Shown in pieces: positions 38,671 through 50,874 of a DNA stretch of 64,000 bases. This DNA is from Tetrahymena elliotti 4EA (lineage: Eukaryota > Ciliophora > Oligohymenophorea > Hymenostomatida > Tetrahymenidae), in contig AFXF02001796.1 in assembly GCA_000231825.2 (NCBI GenBank), positions 1 through 64,000 of the forward strand, written 5' to 3'. The translations under genes were made by a program, and so were the position numbers. Below the pieces are notes generated by a model. That model saw nothing but the letters and a program-made list of their open reading frames with translations. It was not told the DNA's origin and did no database searches. Position 1 is the first letter of the stretch, and the number at the start of each line of letters is the position of its first letter.

Positions 38671-41600
38671 TCATTTAGCTGAGTTACATTACTGAAGGAT
38701 AAAGGCTCTCCATTAGTCTTCAGGAATATTTTGAGCCTAATCCCACATTTAATTAACAAGAACTGTATTAGCTTTGTGAGTTTTTGGGAATTCTGATTTT
38801 ACTTTTAGAGCAAGATCATAGAATTTCTTTTGTTATTGCTAAATGTTGAAATTGAGAGATGTTTTTTGGAGAGATTCTTATTGTTAATTGATGATTATGC
38901 TGTACTTATCAGAAACAGATTAAAGAGGGTCATTATGATTGATTTGAGAAGGATTCTTGAAAATGTTTTAAGTAGAATAGCTTTAATTAGTTGATTAAAT
39001 ATTAACTTATTCTAAAGCGGGTCTAGAAATTTATTGTTGGGTATACTTTTAAACAAGAGCCTTTTAGTTATTGTTATTATTACCATTAGGGATATATTTC
39101 TCAAGGATAGATTCATATTGAAGATTCACTTATCTTTTAAGTCCCGCTGAAAGGTTAGGATTATTTTCTCTATTTTCTTAGACAGTATAATTTGTATTTA
39201 CTGCTACGTTAGTTGTTTATTGAGATCTCTTAACTCTTTCTTCATCCTTTTTACCTACTTCTTCAATCTAAGAGTAAACTATAGCTTCACTATGAGTAGT
39301 ATCTTTGTTATTTGGTATAGAATTGGGTTAAACATAATTAACTTATTAAACTACCTAGCCTTACTAGATTTCTCTTTCTACGTCATGAACTTTATATTTG
39401 TTTAAGATGCTATCCAAATTACTAGTATTGTTACCTAAATGTACCCCAGTCTAAGATGCATCATTCAAAACCTTATGAATTTAAACATTAGGTGGAGTCA
39501 TAAGATGGCTAATTTAGTAATTATTATTACTAGGATTATTAACCTTGACGTCAGAATTTTTATTTGAATCCTTAACACCACTAAAAGAAGCAATTTTTTG
39601 AATCTAAACTATTTTTCTTTCTGTTAATGAAGGAGTATTTTAGATACTTTGATTTTCAACAACTTGGTCTGCTTGCCTAATAACAGGAACAGTTTTATTT
39701 GGAGAAGTTGTAAATTGAGTCTTTATTAATTTTCTCTAATGTGCAAACTACTCATTAAGTAGTCTAACATCATTTTCAGTAGTTGGAGTACTTTTTTTCA
39801 CAATGTCTTCTTATTCAAAAAGTCTAGCTGGGATAGAAGAAGATCTTTTAATAGGATCCAAATCTTAAGAAAATTTATTTTCTCTACCTTCGCTAGTTTA
39901 AACAGTACTAGGAGATACATACATATTTGCATTTGATTTAAGTAAATCAACTGAAGGATTTATATTGACAACAGGAGAACGATATCCTAAAACATTTGAA
40001 GACTAGGCACTTTTAGGTCTTTCAAGAGACTTAGATTAACTATAGGGGACGTATTGAGGAGGTTAAATCACACCAAACTATTTAGAGTTTAATGGTTATG
40101 CTGTTAATGTGGATTCTGTTAATTAGGTCTAGATTTATAAAGGCTTAATAGCACTATTAATGACATTTTAGTTAGATTAGCTCTGGAAGGTAGATTAAAA
40201 TGAAAAACGGTTAGAAGGTTCAACAATTGAATTTGTTACTCCTTATTGTATAGATTATCTAACTTCCTCCTCTAAACGCTTTTACTCTTTCATAGGAACA
40301 TAAGTAGGCAAATCAAGTAACATGTTATCCCTTAAAAAGAATTAAAAATTTAATTAGGTAGATTCAATACCATTATTTTTTTTGGCGTTTTCTAAAATAG
40401 GAATAATCTACTTTGGATCATTATTGTCAATCTTGGTATTTACCCAAAAGCTGTGGTCAGTTTAATTTAACAAACTCATTTCATTGGCTTAAATTGATGT
40501 ATTTAAAATATTTTCTCTCTCTTTCAAGTAGTTTACAATTTTTTAAAGGTAAAGATATAAACTGTATGATGCTGTTTTGTCCTTTAATAAACGAGCGGTA
40601 TTCTTTTAGATTTTGCTAATAACGCGGTGAGAGATATCAATATCTTTACTCTTAACTGTTTAACGGAGACTTTCAATAATATCCAAAAGTAAATTCTTTG
40701 TCATAACTAATTCAGTTTATTCTAAAGCAGATTCTACAGTAGCTTTCATATTAATGATTTACCTATCAATATAGGTTAATGTTTGATAGGCATATTCTGA
40801 TACCTATTCATACTTTTCCTCTTCCATAAGCTTTTAAAGGTCTTTATTTGTGGTATCTAATTTAAACTAATTAGTATCTTTCAAGAGCTTAGTGAAATCT
40901 TATGCTTGCTTAAATTAGTCGAAAACATAGTTTTATTGAGGCATGGTTAAAGTTCTTTATTGACTTGAAGTATCTACATAAACTGGAGGTTAAATAGTAT
41001 AAATTTATGTTTTTTAATTATTTTCTAAAACAGATTAGGCATTAGCTCTTTTGACTCTTTCATCAACTATTTCTTTTGCAGCAGATTGAACTTAAATATT
41101 TGTATTTTATTAAAGATTTTAGTCTTATTTTTATACCTGATAATTCATTCCACTCTATTTAACTTAGCTAATATTTACACCCTCACTGAAAGTAAACTAC
41201 TTTTAAATTGTTTATTAAGGAGTAAATGGATTTTTACTATTTTGGACAGTCTAAGATGGGGTGTAAGTAGTAACATTTTTGAATGATTAGCGCTCCACTG
41301 GATATCCACGATCAGTAATTTATATTACATCTGGTGAAGTATTCATTCTTTCTTTTTAAGTGGAGCCATATTAATGAATATGATCTTAATCTTCTTCTTA
41401 TTAGTTGAATTTTACTTTATCTTAAAATTCTCTACCTCTAGCATAAGCATGTATAATAGGAGAATAGTAATGGGTATTCTACTTTTCTTAAATTGGCTTT
41501 TCTCTGCTCTCTTCAATAATTGTCTTGAGATTTTCTGTAGATTTTTTAACATTTATGTTAGCATTAGCTGATATCATGGAATCTCTTGTGTTAGTTCCCA

Positions 41601-42684
41601 GATTAACTTTTACAATTTAATCGTTTTAATTAGTAACAGGAAGGAAACTCTATTGAACTTGTCTTTATAAAGTAAATTATAAATACTTCTCTTCAATAAG
41701 AGATAATAAATGGTTTATTTCTTATTCGGTTTAATTACTTCCATTTGCTCTGCGAATTCCGATATCTCCATTAGGGAGACGAGTTACAATACATAAAATT
41801 GTAGGGTATTCTGATGATAATTTTCTACATTGATTGTAAATATTTTCTACTTATAACTTAAAACTAGTCTTTTAAGTATTATGTTCATCAACTGTCATTT
41901 TCTTTTGCTAAAGTATCTGATTATAGTTTTAAGTTAAGTTTGAGATTTATGCTTAAAGTTATTGAACAGATACCAGTAATTTCTTTTAATTTTATTCGTA
42001 GCTAATATATTATACTTACTATTATTATTAAAATTATTAAATACTTAGAGGAGCTACTTATTATTAATAAAGCATTTAACTAGGAGGAGCTTGTTGTTTT
42101 TACTGTGGTTATTGTACTTGTTAAACAGCTTGCTTATGGTCTTTAGTTACCTATCCTTAATACATAGTTGTAGTCTTAGAAGTTTGTTAGGAAGGTATAG
42201 AGTTAAAATTTTGAGAAGAAGAAGGCTATTAATAGTAAACTAATCCTTTTTAGGGAGCTTGGGAGCTTGGTTATGTTGGTAAACTAGTAGCAGAAGTTGA
42301 ACTGTATTATGAGCCATTAACTATTCTATATTATTGGGCTTTTTACTATTGAGAGTACTAAGTTGAACGTTAGCTAGGAATGTTTTGTTATTATTATTAC
42401 TATTGGGGGAAGTAAGCTTATTGAGATTACCTATTAATATTTTAAGCAGAGAAAGGAGTTGCTAATTGTTGAGGTGCGCCATATGCTTACTACTAGGGGA
42501 ACATTGGGGTTGAAGGTTTCACCTATTAATTGGTTTAGATTGGTGGGACATTTTAAAATTGCTATGAGTTAGAAGAAGGATAAGCTCTTTAATAACTTGC
42601 AGGCTATTATTAAGAAGTCACTTGGGCTTATACATTAGATCTCTAAAATGCCCTATTACTTCCTTAAGCAAACGGTTGGTACAT
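38671..42684 (-). CDS. Large Gln-rich protein with central helical region, unknown function
   Basis: One intronless frame of 1,337 codons, ATG at complement 42682-42684 to TGA at complement 38671-38673. I read it in full with no internal TGA. The N-terminal ~220 residues are a prion-like Gln/Pro/Ser/Tyr/Ala mix. A more ordered segment follows (about 250-330: YPTILCIVTRLPNGDIGIRR), then disordered sequence, then a helical block around residues 620-760 (TLTYIDRQIINMKATVESAL; LLLDIIESLRQTVKSKDIDI). The C-terminal third is again Gln/Asn/Ser-rich and ends with DQWRAFILQQCNSAK. No known domain recognised. No signal peptide or membrane helix. Codon usage is typical. The size and low-complexity flanks suggest a scaffold or RNA-granule-type protein, but that is inference. 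Confidence 0.87.
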
Positions 42685-44200
42685 TTATGAATGTTAAAAA
42701 CAACTTTTTTAAATATTGACAGTAATTAGCTTTTTAATCTATTTTTTTATATTTAATTATTTATTTTCTTTAAAAATAGTTGACTCAATATCTTGTATAG
42801 CTCTATCAAACCCTTTATTAAAATTTTTAGTTGCTGTTGAGTTTTTTAATAGTATAATTTTTTTTTTTGAAAATTTAGTTTTTGCAAATCAACACAATAT
42901 GCTTGTTATCCTTTTTTCACTTGCTTAAAAATTTAAACGAATAAGGAACAAACACTTCTTTATTTTGAGTTTTTGTTTTTATTCTTTTTTCTTAATCACG
43001 TTATTAACTTTTGACAGTAAATAATAATTATATTTTTTAGTACTACCAATAGTATTTATGACTTTATCTTTTTTTCTAAAAATCAAGGTTATTAAATATT
43101 TATCTTATCTGCAGTATTCGAGAAATTATATCTCTTTTTCAATTTGATTTGAAATAAAAGGTAATTCCCTTAAAATTTTCATACTAATTGATGCACTTGA
43201 CATTTGTATATTCAGTAGTCTAAAATCATTCAGCATTTACAGCATTTACTGATAACTTTTATCAACTAAGAATAAAAAAATTTAGGATGAATTTCTTAAT
43301 TTTTCTTACGCCAAGAAAATAAAAAATATACAAATTAAAATAATTTAAATAGTAAGTAAACTCTAAAAAATTTTTATCAATTCTTAAAAAAAGGAAATAA
43401 TTTTAATAAATTTAGAGATAACCTAAAAAAAATAAAAGAATATTTGCTTGACAAAAAGAATCGTTTGAAGGTGAATCGTTAAAGATTCAATTTAATTCTT
43501 AATAGTAGATATTTATAGAAAAGCTTTCAAACAAGTAAATAAATAAAGAAAGAAAGTATTTATAAAACACTCTAAAAATCATTGGATAAATTTAAAGTGA
43601 TAAATCTATCACAATAATCAAATTTTACATTTTAAAACTGTTATTTCTTCTTTGTCTCGTAAAAATATACTATTCTAATAATCTATTTAAGGTAATACAT
43701 TTTAGTATTATAATAACTTAGTATTTAAGAATATATTTCCAAATTAATTTTTCTATAATTAATAATCTGTAAGCTAAAAAAGGGAAGAGATAATATTTTG
43801 CTTTTTATATAAAATAAATTCTTAGTAAATATAAACAGTTTTTTTTAATAGTGTAAAATTCAAATGACAAGGATAAATTAATAATTTTGTTTTTTTTTTT
43901 CAAATATATTAAACCATTATTTTAAATAAATTTGATAAAAGCTTTGAAAGGATAATAAATTAATATATTTAATAATTTATTTAACACTTCTAATAATACA
44001 TAAAATACAAGCTTTGATTGAATAAAGAAATCAGTTAAAATTTTCATTTGATTAAATTGTTAAGATTTAAAATTTTTAATAAAGATACATTTTTTAAAAC
44101 CTAAATCAATCAATAAATTAATTTAACTCTATCTATTTTTCTCTTTCTTATTATTTTATTTAACTATTTCTATCTTATTTTCTTTTAATTAAATAAATAT
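42685..44200. other. Longest intergenic stretch of the window
   Basis: About 1.5 kb of A/T-rich DNA upstream of the Gln-rich gene. I see no gene on either strand; the short open frame at 42716-42928 is hydrophobic A/T noise without Gln-coded TAA/TAG or a recognisable product. No tRNA, repeat array or structured RNA noticed. Confidence 0.45.
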
Positions 44201-46884
44201 TCAGTCCCAGTAATCACTGAGAACTTATATAATTTTATCTGTAACTACATTTTTAGTGTTGTATTTCATGTTTTTACGAAATTCAGGGTAAGAATATTTG
44301 TCATGATATACACTTAGAAGATTATTTTATTCCATAATAGTCTCTTTTATTTAATCATTAGAAACAGTATCTGCTACATTTATAGCACTTAGTTAAGAAT
44401 TTACCAAATTTTCAATGCCAGGTTTTGTAGATTATAATTATGAGAACTTCTTCTTTTTTTCTTTTTAAGATTCTATAAATTTGGTTATTTCCTCAACATT
44501 TTACTCTTTTACAGTTTTAACTTAGTCTTAAAGGAAGTTGAAATAAGGGAACATATTTATTTACTTTTTTTTTTACTTGCTTAATCTAACTGGCTCTGTA
44601 ATGAGTTCTCCTCTTGTTGAATAATTATCATAAAAATCTGGCTACTCAAACAATTTCATAACCTGTAAATCAGAAATTTAGTTCAATTATTGGTCATTTT
44701 TGCTTATATCTACTATAGAGTTTGTTTCAGAGCTTGTAGCTTTTATAGGCACGTATGTGCTTGTTTATAAGCTATCATCATTTTTTCTTGAAAAAATTTA
44801 TGTCTAAACCCCTCCTTTTGAATCATTTTGTATACAAATAAATTTCTCTTAGTCATCAAAAAAAGCTACACTAACACCTCTAATTTTTAATGTTTCTGAT
44901 ATCTAAGAACATGCTAAAATACTTTTTGGTTAAAACAGATTCTTCACTTCTTAGCTAAAACATAATCTTTCTCCTTTATTTTCTCTTCCTAAGATATGGT
45001 GCTTTTAAAGAGTTTTATTACTTTCGTCATTTGCACTGTCATTAGCATCTTCAATATCAATGCTATCATTTCCCTTATGATTGCTACTTTGACTTTGATT
45101 ATTATGAGAATAAGAATCATTATTAATAGTATTCCTTGTAAATTAGTAATGAGAATTTATTTTTTTAGCATGGCCGAATAATTAACTGCTATTATCCTCA
45201 GATAATTAAGATTTTTCTTCATCAAAATAATTATTTTTCTATTCTCTTCTTTATGAATTTTTTGGTGTAAACAGGTTTTATTCTTCATGGCCTTATTTTT
45301 TATTCTCATATAGGCTTTCAAGCAATGTACTTCCTTTGTTCCATCTCATATAAGAAATATCACTTTTCTTATATGGAGAATAACTGACTATAATTCTTTC
45401 GGTTCCTCTTTGCTTTGATAATCCCATAGAACCATTTTGCATTTATAAAGTTTCAAGAGCATCATCTTCTTCACTATTATCTTCTAAATTATCATTTTTA
45501 TTAGGGAAAATATTTATAATTGTTGGAGGACATTCGTCTGAACCATGAAAAACAGAATAAACAGGAAAATTTGTACATCTTATATCATATATTTTAAAAT
45601 GCTATGTTGTGCTAACCATAAAATAATTTTCTTCTAAATTTTTCAAAGCATAAATTCTATGTAAAGGTACTTTTTTGGTAGGAACTTAATGAATTATTTG
45701 TGGGTTATTCTAACGAAAATCAAACTAACCAATGCAATCAGTCATCTATAAATATAAGATGCTAGGATGATAAGAAGTATCAAATGATTCTATATTAGAT
45801 TTCAAATTTTTTAAGTGAAAATGCTAATTAGTACTTCCTAAATCATTTGTTTTGAATAGAGAATTTCCTTCAGCTAAAACATATAGCTCTTCTTCAAAGA
45901 AGGTGCTTTATATTGAATCTAGTAGTACTTTGGAATTTCCTTTAGAGTCCTAAAAGTAATTAGATTCAACTCCTTTAGTAACTAAATTTTTTTTCTCATT
46001 AATTTTTAAAAAGTGTAAATTATAGATAGATCTAACTTTTAGATATTCATTTTCATCTTTCATTTCATTAAAATAAATAAATTATTATTTCAAACAAAAT
46101 ATTTAGCAAATTTACCAATCATTATCTTATTTAATCCTAAGATAGCTGAAGATTTTTTAAGAGGGTTATATTCAATTTAACTTTTTACGTCTATGCTGTA
46201 GTGATTAGTTAGCAAATTTCTATTCAAATTGAACTAAATACCTTAAAGGCAATTTGTCTAGTAATTAGTATAGACATATTCATAAGAATTAATATCTTTT
46301 TGAATTAAAACGCTTCCATTAGATCTACGCTTAGTAAGAGATAAACTTTCTTCGTCTTCTTTAAGACATTCAGATATAACATCAGAGCCAAAATATAAAT
46401 CCTTATAAGTATTTTCTAATTTGTATAACTATAAAATAAAATAAAAATTTATAAACTTCATTAGGTTCATTAATAAATTTTCTTTTTTTTATTCAAAAAT
46501 ATTTTATTGATTTCAATAAAAAATTTCTTTAGAGAGCTTAAAAATGAATAGATCTTTTACTTAACAGGATATTGTTGGCTTTTTGTATTTTTTTTCATTT
46601 TCTGGTTAATAATTCAAAGATGAAATAGGCTTTCTCATAAATAAAACTCTATCTTTGTTTTCCTCCTATATAATTTTTATTTGTTAGGAAAAATGTCTTA
46701 CATCTTATTCTGCCTGCTGCTTTATCAGCTCTAATTTAACATAATCTCCAGCATTTTATGAATTGGTTAAATTATTGATCAAAATGTCAGACTACTTTTC
46801 CTTTAATTCATTTAAAACTTTTCCTATTTAATTTATTTTTTGCGTAACTATAAAATTTGGATTTATAAATTCTTCATCTTCCAT
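44201..46884 (-). CDS. Beta-propeller-like protein, possible Pol I factor (TAF1C/Rrn6-like), tentative
   Basis: Three exons: complement of 46561-46884, 46116-46428 and 44201-46056; introns are 46429-46560 and 46057-46115. The product is 830 residues, starting MEDEEFINPNFIVTQKINQ and ending with VLSDYWD. After a helical N-terminus, residues about 210-430 contain irregular propeller-like blades: SFDTSYHPSILYLQMTDCIG, then QFDFRQNNP, then FMVSTTQHFKIYDIRCTNFP and VYSVFHGS. The pattern of hydrophobic strand, D.R turn and proline, followed by a His-containing strand, resembles TAF1C/Rrn6 of the RNA polymerase I core factor, but similarity is too weak to assert. From about residue 480 the sequence is acidic and Ser/Asn-rich, with a C-terminal helical portion. 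A generic WD40-like protein is the alternative. The gene itself is well supported; the function is not. Confidence 0.8.
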
Positions 46885-47694
46885 TTTTACTAAAGTTTGT
46901 GTTTTAACGAGATTATAGCTTTAAAATAAATAAATAAATTGCAAACAAATTTGGTATCCTAACTATATTTTTTTAATCCTAGATATATTCAATTGCAAAA
47001 TAGGAACATTAATCAATTTCTACTAAAAACACAAATTAATATTAAAAAAGCGCCTACTTTTAAGAATTAATTTAATTTTTTAAATTTAGATTTTTGAAAT
47101 AATTCTAAAGACATATTTTTAAAATAATATTAATTGAGAAAACATTAATTTTATAAAATTTGGATGATTCATATTTAATTAATAATAAATATACTGTTAG
47201 GATGAATAAATATATTGATAAGATAAAAATTTGGTTAAATTATGAATGAAATTTGCATAAAAAAGAAAGAAGTATATTTATATAAATTAATTATAATTTG
47301 AGAAAATAATGCAATAAAGTGTAAAACAGATAAATTAATTATTAAAATTCTTCTAAATAAGTAAGGTTTTTCTAAATATTTTGGTATTCTACAGGTAACA
47401 GGCTTTCTTTAATTGAAAACCCCAGAGAATTGATTAAGAAGCAATAATAGATAGCAAATCCTTAGAAACAAATGGATATGTCAAAATATATTTTGATTTT
47501 ATTGCATATAGACTAATAATTTTGCATATTTATCAACAACTATTTCAATATTAATTATTAGTTGTTTGTTTAAAATAAATTGCTAATTAAATTCCTTATT
47601 AAGGTATTTTTTGTTTAGATATCGCTATTATTATGATTTTATTAAGATGTTTATACTTTGTTTTTAAATTATATATTTTATTTCATTAATATTC
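46885..47694. other. Intergenic region, DAW1 3' side
   Basis: About 0.8 kb of A/T-rich DNA between the start of the propeller-like gene and the DAW1 stop. No gene, repeat or RNA structure seen on either strand. Confidence 0.45.
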
Positions 47695-50223
47695 TCAAAC
47701 AGTAGGAGGTTTGGTTAATAATTCATCTTTCCAAATCTTGCATGTATTATCTTTAGAACCTATTTTATTATTTAAATTTTTTATTTACATTCTTTTTATT
47801 GCTCAAATTTGCTTTTATTTGATTATCTAATTAATATTTACCTGTAATAATTATATCTCCTTCATAGTTGAATGAACATGAAAATATTTCATCAGTATGA
47901 CCTTCTAAAACTTGTAAGCATTCTCCTGTTTCAGTAGCCCAAATTCTAGCAGTGCAATCTAAACCTGCAGTAATAATCTTAGTTCCTTAAGGATTGAAAG
48001 AAACCTTTGAAATTTCACCCTCATGTCCTGAATAAAAAATAAATTTATTTATTTTAAAAATTAGAAGTTTTATTTTAAATACCAGTTAACAGACTCATGC
48101 ATGCACCATTATGAACATTATAAACTCTAGCAGTACTATCAGCACTAGCAGTAACTAATCTTGTACCAGTTGAATTAAAAGCAATATCTAAAACCTATAT
48201 TAGAGAGTTTAAATTATTTAAGGAATGCTGATATTTTATCTATAAAAGTAAATTTTTACTTCATCAACGTGACCCATCAATGTTTCAATGCATTTGCCAG
48301 TATTGATATCCCAAATTTTGCAAGTTCTAAAATAAAAATAAGTTAAAAAATTGGTTGAAAAAATTTAATATACTTATCTATAGAACCAGTAGCACAAAGT
48401 TCACCAGTAAACTCAAATTAAGTACTTGATATTTCACCAACATGTTCATCTAAGACATGAATGCATTCTCCAGATCTTACATCCCATATCTAAATTTGAA
48501 AAAATAATTAATGAGATTTTAACTATTTTAAGATTTATTACCATTGCAGTTCTATCGAAAGAACCAGTTAAAAGTTTATCACCATCAGCATTAAAGTTAA
48601 GGGAAACAATTTCACCAGTATGGCCTTTAAGTGTAGCAAATTCTTTGCCTGTTTCAACATCCCACAATTTTGCAGTTTGATCCTAAATTTGATACAAAAA
48701 TTTTATTTTTTATTCTATTTTATTTATTGTTTGTTTTTTAAATACCATAGAACCAGTAGCTACTACAGTGGCTTGAGGGTCAAATGATAAGCAAACAATT
48801 TCATATTAATGGCCATATAAAGTATTCAAGCACTAACCTGTATTTGCATCCCAAATCTTTTGTTTAAAAAGTCAATTAAAATCACAAATATTTTTAATTT
48901 AAAATTTACTTTTGCAGTTTTATCGAATGAACCTGTTACTACTTTATCACTATTTAAATTTATAGAAAATAATTTAGAATAATCTAATAATTTTTTTATG
49001 GTGTTGTTGCTTATTATCTAATCTTCTTAGTCTTATGATATTAAGCTTTGCTTTTTTGTTTATTAATATTTGAAAATAATTCTATACCCAAAAGGATTAT
49101 TAAAAGCTATACAATAGACAACATTTTTGTGTCCTTCAAGAGTAAATTTTTCTTCTCCTGTTTCAGTATCCCAGATTTTGCAAGTTCTATCATATGAGCC
49201 AGTGATAAATCTAATTTTATAAAAAGACAATAGATTAAGATAATTTAAAAAAATCATTTTTTTTCAAATTAAAATTAAAGATGAGAAAATAAATTATTGA
49301 TTAAATCTAAGTACCTATCACCATTTTTATTGAAAGCACAGTTAGTAAGAGGGAGCACATGAGCCTTTAAAGTTTTATACAAACTAAAATGTTAATTCTT
49401 CTTTGATTCAATTTTATCAATCAATTCTTTTTTTTTACAAATTTAAATAATCAATTTAAAGTTTTTTTTTGAAAATATCATAACAAATATTTTAATATTT
49501 TTCTTTCTAAACAAATTTAAAAATAATTCAAATTTTCTTCATAAAATTATTTAAATATTTTGTTAAATATGCAAAAGGAATCTTTTAAGTTTCCTTGTTT
49601 AAATTCACTTTAAGTCATTTTATGGGTTTTCCTAATATTTTTATATTGATAATTAATTGTTTTACACTTTGGTCAAACAAAAACTGATTGAGAATTTTTT
49701 TGAATTTTTTGAATTCCTTAAAAACTAAAATGCTTTGTTAATGATATCTATGTATGTTTTATAATTTGATTAAATTATGCTTGAGCGATTATTGCATCTT
49801 TGTATAATTAATTTTTTTAAAATAACTAATCTCTTACTGGTAATCAACTATTTAATTTAAGGCTTTCTATTGGGAGTGATCATTGGTTCTTCCATAACTA
49901 TTTCATTTACTAGCTAATCTACATCAATACTAAATATAATAAAATAAACTTAACAAAAGAGTATTTAAGCTATAAAATCAAATTGAATTTTCAAAAATAT
50001 GCAGAAAACATTTCAAGATTGTGGCATATTGAATTGGTTTTAATGGCTATATTGGCAAGTTTGTAACTTAAAAATAATAAATATTGAAAACAAAAACAAT
50101 TAAGTACTCATTTGAGAGATTCAAGAGATCTATAGACTTTTATTCCATTTCACCATTTGATCTGACATATTCCAAGATAATTCCTGGAGGATAGTACCTA
50201 AGTAAGAATCTTTTTAGCTTCAT
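47695..50223 (-). CDS. DAW1: Dynein assembly factor with WD repeats (ODA16 homologue)
   Basis: Twelve exons, all complement, listed 5' to 3': 50108-50223, 49838-49929, 49315-49426, 49088-49210, 48910-48949, 48746-48856, 48542-48682, 48374-48489, 48260-48326, 48083-48194, 47842-48027, 47695-47759. Together they give 426 residues (human DAW1 415). The N-terminus [19 protein letters not shown] and the linker [16 protein letters not shown] match DAW1/WDR69 closely. Eight WD blades follow, ending [91 protein letters not shown] and [13 protein letters not shown]. The protein links outer-arm dynein to intraflagellar transport (IFT46 in Chlamydomonas) for delivery into cilia. The last exon is only 65 nt and ends KPPTV, a few residues longer than in animals. 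The orthologue assignment is firm. Confidence 0.96.
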
Positions 50224-50874
50224 TTTTTAAGTTTTGATTATTTTGAATGTGTTGTCTGATTCTTTTTTGCTTAATCTGAAAATTAAATAAAATAATTGAT
50301 TTTCTTTTCCTTTTTTCTTCTTTTTGATTTGTAAATTTTTTTAATTGATAATAAATTTTTCAATTTTTTAATTTTTTAATTTTTTTATTTTAATTATCAT
50401 TCTATTAATTGATGAATCATTCTTTTTCAAAAGATTTTTATCTATAAAACAAACACTATATTTTTTTCTTCATTTTTCTTTATGCCTTCTTTTATTCTAA
50501 CCAAAACTTTCAAATTGTTTTTTAATACAAGATTATATGGATCAATCAAAATGCAAGCAAATCAGTCATGAAAAATTTCTATTATTTAAAAATGAAGTAA
50601 AATATGCATTTTAAAATTAATTCAAGAAGTTCCTCTTCACAATATTAACAGGATAAGATTATGTAATTTATGAGTATATACATCAGTAAATAGAATATTT
50701 TAAGTCATTTAGTTATAATTTAGATAATTTAATATGAATTTAATGAGGCTTAAATCAATTTTTATTGATTTTTTAGTAGCTTGCATTATTTAATTTGTTA
50801 TTTTTTAATAAATTTTATAGTAGAGATTAACTGATTTCAAAAATGATTTTATAATCATCTTATTATTTATTTTT
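50224..50874. other. DAW1 upstream region
   Basis: About 0.65 kb between the DAW1 start and the MORN gene stop, both minus strand. It includes a very T-rich low-complexity segment near 50280-50400. It should hold the DAW1 promoter. No gene seen. Confidence 0.45.

Noticed and set aside
38598..38673. Alternative C-terminus of the Gln-rich gene ending at 38598
   Set aside because: That reading needs a frame change; the continuous frame from the ATG ends at TGA 38671-38673.
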